Shown here piece after piece: positions 57,343 to 64,000 of a DNA stretch of 64,000 nt; the stretch's first letter is position 1, and the number at the start of each line of letters is the position of its first letter. Source of the DNA: Periconia sp. R9002 (taxonomy: Eukaryota; Ascomycota; Dothideomycetes; Pleosporales; Periconiaceae); assembly GCA_023627715.1 (NCBI GenBank), contig JAMAHW010000044.1:186001-250000 (forward strand), written 5' to 3'. The notes under the pieces are model-generated. The model was not told the DNA's origin. It saw only the letters and a program-made list of their open reading frames with translations, and ran no database searches. Made by a program: the position numbers and the translations under genes.

Positions 57343-58754
57343 CTACCCTGTGTATGAACGAGCGAGGGCTCCAACGTCGGTCACATTCACAATTCCCGCA
57401 TACGCTTCGTATGCTTTCTCGGCCCGTCCTGATCCAATGATCCTCGCAATTTGCTCGTTAAACTTGGTCTTGAGAAAAGCCTCATCTAGCGGATTCTCAT
57501 AGCTGCCAATCGCGTGCTCGATGTGGTACTCGAGCTTCTTCCCGTCCGCAAACTCGATAGCGACGAAGGCCTCATGCTCCTCTACGTTTCGTCCGATGTG
57601 ACCGCCACCTTTCCTCGTAGCTCAATGAAAGTTGCGTTGCGCACTGCTTCATCGGTGAATTGCGCTGGAGTTGCCTCTCCATCTAGCAGAGCTACCGCGG
57701 CGGCATGGTACACGCTGAACTTGCCCTCGAGCCCTGTTGCCGGCGTTATGCGATCTGTCAAGAAAAGAACCCGTGGGGCTGTACGAGCGGTAACGTTGAT
57801 GATGTCTTGAATTTCCGACCCTTGTTCGAGCGCCTGCTCTCGCAGGTGGATCCAACCGTCAATCGCCGCGTGCACGATGCGATCACACGGATACGGTTTG
57901 AACGTGTTGAGAGATATCTCCCACTGCTGGCCCAATGTGTCTACCTCTGCTGTGATATTTTCTCGCGTACTTATCACATGAGACCATCCTCTGGTTGCTT
58001 CAAGCCCTTCTAGCGAGCCGCCAAAGCCTCCGTGCGCCAGCACGGCAGCAACCAGCCCATTCTGCGCTGCCCGGCCGACATGAAAGGGCTTTGTATCTGT
58101 TCCGAACGAGGCTTGGATACCCGTCACTTGTACTGAGGCGATGAATATGGTCTGTGCAAGCTGCGTGACATTGAGATCGAGAAGCTTGCCGACAGCGACT
58201 GCAGCGCCGACGGAGCCCACTGTACTGGTGATATCTGCCATACAAGTCAGTATTTGGTCATGCCTCTATCACTACTTCATTGGGAAGCTGTGGGTCATAC
58301 GCCACCCAGCATCGTAATGCTCCGGAAAAACAGAAACGCCAATCTTGCACTCTGCTTCCACACCAGCAACAAATGCCGCAACGAAGTCTTGTCCCGAAAC
58401 AGGCGCCTTCCATTCCGCAGCTACCAGTAGAGCTGATAAAACTGGGCCCGAGGGATGAATCGGACTGTCGCGATGTGTATCATCGTAGTCGTCCGCGTGG
58501 GAAGCTATTCCGTTGATGAGCGCCGCGGTTTGGGCGTCAACGAACGCGTCAGTGCCCATAATGGTTGAGTTGCCAGAAATCGTTGAAATGGATAATACGG
58601 CCTCGAGGATCACTGCAGGGGCGGTTTGTGCGTAACCTCCAATGGCACAGCCTGCCCAATTGTAGATGCTCTTGACTGCGATGTCCTGGATTGGATTAGG
58701 AAGGTCGGCGAATTGAAGAGCCAGTGCCCATGTTGCAATTGCTTTGGTAGCCAT
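57343..58754 (-). CDS. MmgE/PrpD family protein with a one-base frameshift
   Basis: Exon 58754-58301 joins in phase to 58234 (HYDAGWHITSTVGSVGAAVAVGK at the junction in part), a family mark of 2-methylcitrate dehydratases and cis-aconitate decarboxylases. The frame runs to KVAVTSDET and meets TAG at 57582. Directly after, EEHEAFVAIEFADGKKLEYH continues the family C-terminus in another frame to a TAG at 57343. Restoring one base would give about 448 residues, the usual length, so a single-base deletion is the likely lesion. It is either a young pseudogene or an assembly error. The intact part has ASHADDYDDTH and IHPSGPVLSAL, the expected active-site region. The substrate is open: methylcitrate, cis-aconitate or another tricarboxylate. 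Confidence 0.75.
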
Positions 58755-60551
58755 GGTCTAGAAAAAGGATCGATTGGAGAGTGATAGAACAGAGTGGACA
58801 ATGCGAGCAGGGCGAAGATGAATCTGGTCCCAAGTCCTCTTATATTTTGCCCTTCAAGCTTGTCGCAAATAAGCTAAAGTTAGCTCAGGTTTGTTTGCAC
58901 TTGTTCCACGAATGACCAGCTAGAGATGCTTCTCCCTGTATACTATGGCCTATGGCTTACCCCTGTGATCTGCAGATTGCATTTTTCTCCGCAGCTCTCT
59001 CTATAAGAAATAATCCGTGGTAAAATTCCATGGGACATCATCACCACCCAGTCAAGTTTACCCCGTGCTTGTGGTGGGTTTTCATTGATCTGCAGTTCTA
59101 TGGAGGAAGCTGATTCTGGAGAAGATGGTCTGACTAGAAGGAGGGGATCGATTGTGATCGTGTCCTACAACTGACTTTTAAGTCGGTGCTCGGCGTCAGA
59201 GTAAGGTCCTTTCTGCAGGGGAGTTCACAAAGAAGAATTCTGACAAGCATCACATGTACTTGAAAGGGAACGCACAAACCTTTCAACTGTCAATGAGTCT
59301 TTATATCGTGATTTCCCTGTAGTAATTGCGAAATAATTTGTCAAGTAACAAAACCTCCACCTACTGTATTTTCACGAAATGACGCTTTGGCGTCACGGAT
59401 ACTAGGCTTCAGGTCATTAAGTGCTAACCAGATCGACGCTCTTGGACAAGACAAGGTCGAGAGAACTTCGCGGGGATCTGTCTGTGGTAATTTGCGGGGA
59501 ATTAGCGTTCAGACGAACCTCCACAGAGAACCGCCTCGGAAAATTCGAGGTACGATTGTCTCTCTAGTCTAAAAACTGCGCAAGCTAGTAAATTCATCTT
59601 AGGAGATAAATCTTTGTCCCTATGCCTTACAGAAGTCCCGTTGGTTTTTTGTGCTGTTCCTACCCCACTTTGAGTAGAGAATAACAAAATCTGCAACAGC
59701 TCAAAACACGTGTGAACTATGAGCAAATTGTCTCAGAAATTAACAAGGGTATTCTCCACCTTCTTCTCTATGGAGGTTCTCATAGGAATGTTGTCATAAA
59801 AAAACAAAGAAGAGTAGTGCGCCATCTATACGAAGTTGAATCTGTGTGCCCGTCCTGGCCGAAGACGTTACCAAGTGTTACCCCTACCTGTGTCGATACC
59901 CAGGGTAGCAATACTCTGTGAGGATCGAATTCAATTTCATACGAAGTTGAATTTCAGAAGAAGGGAGTGGCATTTTTTCTTAAATAAAACATCTGACTGC
60001 GTCCAGTTTATCCCACGGTGACTAACATTACGACCTATGAATTTTTTCTGACCCCTGAGTGCCTCTCGTATCCACTTCTTACTACCCCGCCCTGCAGCCT
60101 CGCACCCCCTGGCGCCCAACTCGTTGCAGTGCTTACTATGAAACCGCATGTAGGTAGGACTCATACCTTGAAAAGATGGCAGATGATCTATGCGCCGCTG
60201 TTGGTAGCGGTTGCTTGGGTTCGTTGGCCCATCTTGCTGTAGTTGAGCGCTATTCTTGCCGTCTTCTCTTTGCTCCCAAGCCAGGAGCTTCACGGAAACC
60301 AGGATTCAAATTTAAGCCTAGCCCGTACTGTATGATAAAAGAAAAGGTGAGGTGATGGCTGTTGAACTCAGTAGGTTAAAAGAGCAGGTCTAAGATGTCT
60401 CCTATATTTGCGTGTGCTTATGTTTCAACCTATCTAATCCACAGCTCAATATGTACATCTGCGTGTAACAACAAGAAATAAAGATTCATTCGTTGTTTGC
60501 TATGAGAAGAAAGTCGTACCAACTCTGCTATCTACTAACAATAAACATTTC
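58755..60551. other. Gene-free stretch with a repeat copy
   Basis: About 1.8 kb. The left part is the promoter of the MmgE/PrpD gene. A dispersed repeat copy lies at 59845-59921 and an imperfect inverted repeat at 59926-59957. No gene is supportable. Confidence 0.45.
59845..59921 (+). repeat. Dispersed repeat, copy B
   Basis: Two blocks: GTCCTGGCCGAAGACGTTAC and, about 20 bases on, TGTGTCGATACCCAGGGTAG with AATACTCTGTG. Related copies lie at 41446 (minus), 49461 (minus, partial) and 62668 (plus). Directly after it, AATTCAATTTC and GAAGTTGAATT form an inverted repeat around CATAC. Confidence 0.6.
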
Positions 60552-61708
60552 TTAGCAGCTGAAACCACAGTCCATCTGCCTCGCCCCATTGTCGTACGCG
60601 CCTATCTTACATCTCGACGCATCGTTCGAATCCCATGACTGGTCCGCATAAGCAAAGCTCACCGCTGCCGCGTCATTGCCGCCAGTGGATATTTCGAGTG
60701 TGTACGGAAGCTTGCTACCAAGACTGAGTGACGGGCCGCCAGCCTTGTCGGTACCGCCGATCTTGTTCTCATTGTTGTCGTTAATGTACGCCTCGAGTGA
60801 GTATGAGTCTTTCGATGGGTCCGGCTTCTGGTGCTGAACAACGTGCGTACCGCACCAGCCTGAAGCATAGCCTCGGTCATTGACTGGGCCGTTGGAGTCG
60901 AGGCCTCCACCTCCCTTGCCAATCGTGGGAACACCGCACTCCCACTTCTTGGTGCGGTCCTTGATGTAGTCATATTCACTGTGGATAATCGAGTCAGCAT
61001 TGAATTTCTACCGGACGCAGAAAATTTCTCACAGGTAGTGACAGATATACGGTCCGTCGTCGCAATTAATACCATTATGGTCCTCGCATCTTTCTGCATC
61101 ATCCTTTGCCCGCGCCGCCTCGCTGACGGGAATCTCGTGCCAGTTGTCGACATATTTAAGCTGGAGAACAGGGTCCGTTAGTCCTTCGCCTTCGGAGCCG
61201 TCCTTCTTGGTGAATGTGATGCTGAAGTCACCGATACGCGGGTCGGAAAAGTATTGGCGACCGCCTGGAGTTCCGTTAGCTCAATTTGCCGACTCGGTGA
61301 TGCTGAGCTTCTTACCAACATAGCAAACACTCCAGGATGCACCGTTTGGATTATATTGCTTCTCGCCTAAAATGGATCAGCGAAGTGTTTTTTCGGGGGC
61401 GAGCAGGTCTGCTTACCGTCGCCGCATGTCACTGTGGCCCTGCAATTCCCGCCGTCACGGGTTTCCATGTACACCTTGCACATCTGTGGGAATGCGTCGA
61501 TTTCCCTGGCATCTGTCAGTTCGTTTCTTCTCCCGCTTGATGGTACCTACCAAGTATTGTGATTCTTTGGGAAGAACCCGTTGAAGAGCTCGAGGAGTGA
61601 TAGAAGGATGCTTGATTTGCCTCGAGGCATGAGGGTCGCGCCGGCATTGACCTGGCCATAGAGTAGCATGGTCGCTGCAGCCGCAGCGGTCATACCGGAG
61701 ACTTTCAT
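60552..61708 (-). CDS. Secreted Cys-rich protein of unknown function (318 aa)
   Basis: Five exons (61708-61551, 61505-61417, 61366-61316, 61264-61033, 60978-60552) close in phase to 318 residues. The N-terminus is a signal peptide (MKVSGMTAAAAATMLLYGQVNA). The mature part has about 12 cysteines: FPQMCKVYME, GGNCRATVTCGD, SVCYVGG, AERCEDHNGINCDDG, WECGVPTIG, GWCGTHV, ending SRCKIG and MDCGFSC. Glycine-rich GKGGGGLDSNGP precedes the C-terminal domain. No catalytic motif, membrane helix or GPI signal is visible. It is probably an extracellular protein stabilised by disulfides; an effector-like or wall role is possible but unproven. The wide spread of the exons hides it from single-frame searches. 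Confidence 0.72.
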
Positions 61709-63729
61709 TCTCAGATCCTGCAATGGAAATATTCGACTGAACTCTTTGCGAAATTCGCAAAGTTGGCGAGGAAGTTAGAAATGGCTTTGGGGGGTTTATA
61801 ATATGAATATAAGGATCGAGACTGGTCGTTCTGCTGTTTTGCCTCTCATGCAGATGGCAGCTCTTCTCTTCATATACCTTTTTCTAGGGAGTTAAATTAG
61901 GCACTGACATTGGGAGCATAAGCTTATCGGAGAATAGAGTGCCCACACGAGGATGAGGGCGTCGGTGTTATGATGTCAAATCGAGTAGATGCCTCGCAAA
62001 CGTGCAGAGACCCCACAGCCCCGGACCCGAGTTCCAAGAACTGAATCAGCGCCTACCGGCGTCCAATAACATCTCTTTTTCTTTGCAAAGACCAAGCCTA
62101 CGACTTATGGACGGTTTTTCGACCCCAGAATCCTCCTCGTATTCAACTCAGCCACTTCTTCTTAACGCCCTTTCCCAGTTACCGTAAAATCACGACGATC
62201 AGGGACATACTAAAATCTAGAATTGAACTGATTATATCTGCGTTCTGACTAATTAAAGTAATGTTCTCATTGTGCAAGACAGAACTCTGCTGTGTGCCTT
62301 ATGGGTGAGAGTTTAAGGTATTACAGGAAGATGAATGGGAGATTGCGATGCAGGGAGGGTGAAAATGCACGTCCGTTGTCTACTGCACAGCTATCCTCAT
62401 ACTTGTAACCTATAACATTAGCTTCCTCCTTTTTCTTGTGTTGATGAGTAGGGCGGGGATGATAAGTAGGGCAACACAAAAATGGGGGCCGTCGAACCAT
62501 CTCAAACATCCACAACTATCGTAATTTCTCGTGCATAAGGGACATGGCACAGACCGGATTTTCACCTATTGTAGTAAGGCTTCTTTCTAATACGGTTAAC
62601 ATATTCCTCTACTTGGTTCGGATACTACCATAATCAGTTAGCTTTCACGATCGCCAAGAGTTGCCTGGATGTCCGTGCTGGCCGAGGACGTTACGGTGTG
62701 TGTACCTATTTGTGTGTGTTCTTTTTTTTTCGGCCTGCGCCGATACCCAGTGTGACAATATTCTGCGATATTCAGTTCATACCTTTGATAATCAGTAAGA
62801 TGTCAGATTTTGGTGTGTTCCTTATGGCCGAGATAGTAGGGCAGAAAATAGACACATGCCTCGAGACAAGGTACAAGCAGCCTGAGACATTGAGACATGA
62901 AAGATTTTAAAGTTTTTGTAGACTTGTCATTCATACCACTAATGAAGCACATAAAATACTATGGAGCAGGCTTCATAGTCTAACGTCTAGCTCCCCATGA
63001 TTGTACAATTTGGATGTGCGGCAACACCCCTAATGTTCTCTCGTTAGATTCACGGTTATGGGATTTTTTTTAGAAAGAGATCGTAGCCTGGATGAATATC
63101 AAAATCTGGTATTGAGACTTGAACATTGTCGATAGGATTCAGCGCACATCTCCAAATCAAAAGTTGACAGCATCATCTTCTTGATGAAACCTTAAACAGA
63201 ATTAAACATATCAATGACTGCTGTCCTACTTTCTCATCCACCCGCCCATTAAACTCCTCCTCTCCAGTGAACCCTAAAACACGTCTAAAGATAGGTATCA
63301 AGCATTTGAATATTGCAGGCCAACCATATTTTGGGTGGTTTGAATGGTCGCGAAATGGAAAATGGGGTACGACGGGCTTGGGGAGGCAGATACAGGGAAG
63401 TCAAGCAATTGGGTCTGGCTGCGTACTTTATAAGCGAACGGCCGTCTTTCCAATGTAAATTTAGAACAGGGCCTGTACTTTTGCTTGACTGGACTGCTAT
63501 CACTCGCTCTCTCCTTTTTAGTTCTAGCGAAATGGCTTCTCATACAGCTTATGTCTTTACATTCTCTGCTCGTCCAAAATTCATTTTTATTACTTAACTA
63601 ATGTTAGTACTAGGACAGGAGAAGGAAATTGCACTTGGAGCATGGGTCACAAATAAGACCAGTAGAATTTAATCACTTGCTAACAGTTTCCTATCTTCAA
63701 GATCTCTCACTTGAGATCGATCTAGGCCA
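61709..63729. other. Gene-poor stretch with a repeat copy
   Basis: About 2 kb with the promoter of the secreted protein gene on the left and repeat copy C at 62668-62770. Short ORFs lack signatures. Confidence 0.45.
62668..62770 (+). repeat. Dispersed repeat, copy C
   Basis: Contains GTCCGTGCTGGCCGAGGACG and, after an inserted GT/T-rich stretch, GCCGATACCCAGTGTGACAA with TATTCTGCGATA, in the same order as copy B. Confidence 0.55.
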
Positions 63730-64000
63730 TCAGACGCCATGCCTTCGACGATACTCCTCTTGTGCTTGTTGGTCAGAGACAAAATGGTTTCCCGTTCCTC
63801 TTCCACACTTGAATCCACCTTCCACTTTCGAGAACTCGAACCCGTTTACACATTTACTGATATCAACCACCACCTTGGCTAAGAGTGGGTTTGTGATAGC
63901 TTGGCCTACTTGATAGGCGGCTGGTGGCGCACTCTCTGGTTTCGGAGGCTCTTGCACTGGCTCTGAATCTGATTCTGGCTCTGATTCTGGTTCTCGCTCC
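63730..64000 (-). CDS. 3' end of a gene continuing past the right edge
   Basis: The minus-strand frame is open from the window edge (64000) to a TGA at 63730, about 90 codons. It starts with an acidic repeat of Glu-Pro-Glu-Ser units (EPESESEPESDSEP), then PPKPESAPPAAYQ, and ends with a small folded-looking part: NPLLAKVVVDISKCVNGFEF, KVEGGFKCGRGTGNHFVSD and a charged tail EEYRRRHGV. No domain is recognised. The acidic repeat suggests a linker in a larger protein. Confidence 0.6.
   Translation of the reverse strand, partial: EREPESEPESDSEPVQEPPKPESAPPAAYQVGQAITNPLLAKVVVDISKCVNGFEFSKVEGGFKCGRGTGNHFVSDQQAQEEYRRRHGV

Noticed and set aside
60600..60640. TTCGAATCCC, resembling a tRNA T-loop
   Set aside because: It lies within the last exon of the secreted protein gene and no cloverleaf can be drawn around it.
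1..64000. CRISPR arrays, phage or bacterial insertion sequences
   Set aside because: No regularly spaced repeats, integrases or IS transposases are seen, and the DNA is clearly fungal.

Overview
This window is nuclear DNA from a filamentous ascomycete, most likely a dothideomycete of the Pleosporales. The evidence is short GT-AG introns of about 45 to 75 bases, HET-domain genes, ankyrin, kinase and CorA-like signalling proteins, a dispersed single 5S rRNA gene, and degenerate AT-rich patches between genes. No plasmid, phage, CRISPR array or operon is present. I assembled about 20 multi-exon genes by matching intron phase and conserved motifs; most models close in frame across all exons.

Layout. 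1-12.6 kb: the possible last codons of a gene leaving the left edge, an Asp/Glu racemase of bacterial type, a ZIP metal transporter, a Cys-rich single-pass membrane protein, a 77-residue protein with a Cys-rich tail and a DHA1-type MFS exporter. 13.7-22.6 kb: a glutamine-amidotransferase-like protein, a 2-oxoglutarate/Fe(II) oxygenase divergent from a sugar-porter MFS gene, a HET protein and a secreted pepsin-type protease. 24.1-38.5 kb: an accessory island with a kinase/von Willebrand A fusion, a CorA-like membrane protein, a divergent pair of decayed genes (acuF-like zinc-finger family and DUF7580 family), an ankyrin protein with an NLR-type N-terminus, and an intact plus a truncated 5S rRNA gene. 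39-43.5 kb: a second Cys-rich membrane protein and a second HET protein.

44.5-53.1 kb is the most coherent functional unit: a phenol-hydroxylase-like FAD monooxygenase, an amidase, a polysaccharide-deacetylase-fold cyclic imide hydrolase and a salicylate-hydroxylase-like FAD monooxygenase. This set matches HxnV, HxnN, HxnM and HxnX of the fungal nicotinate (vitamin B3) degradation pathway. Ring hydroxylation would be followed by hydrolysis of a cyclic imide and then of the resulting amide, releasing the pyridine nitrogen as ammonia.

53.1-64 kb: a GH79 glycosidase with a GC-AG intron, an MmgE/PrpD-family gene with a one-base frameshift, a secreted Cys-rich protein of unknown function, and a gene running off the right edge. 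A short interspersed repeat occurs in four places between 41 and 63 kb. Function names rest on motifs and family knowledge only; no database search was possible.
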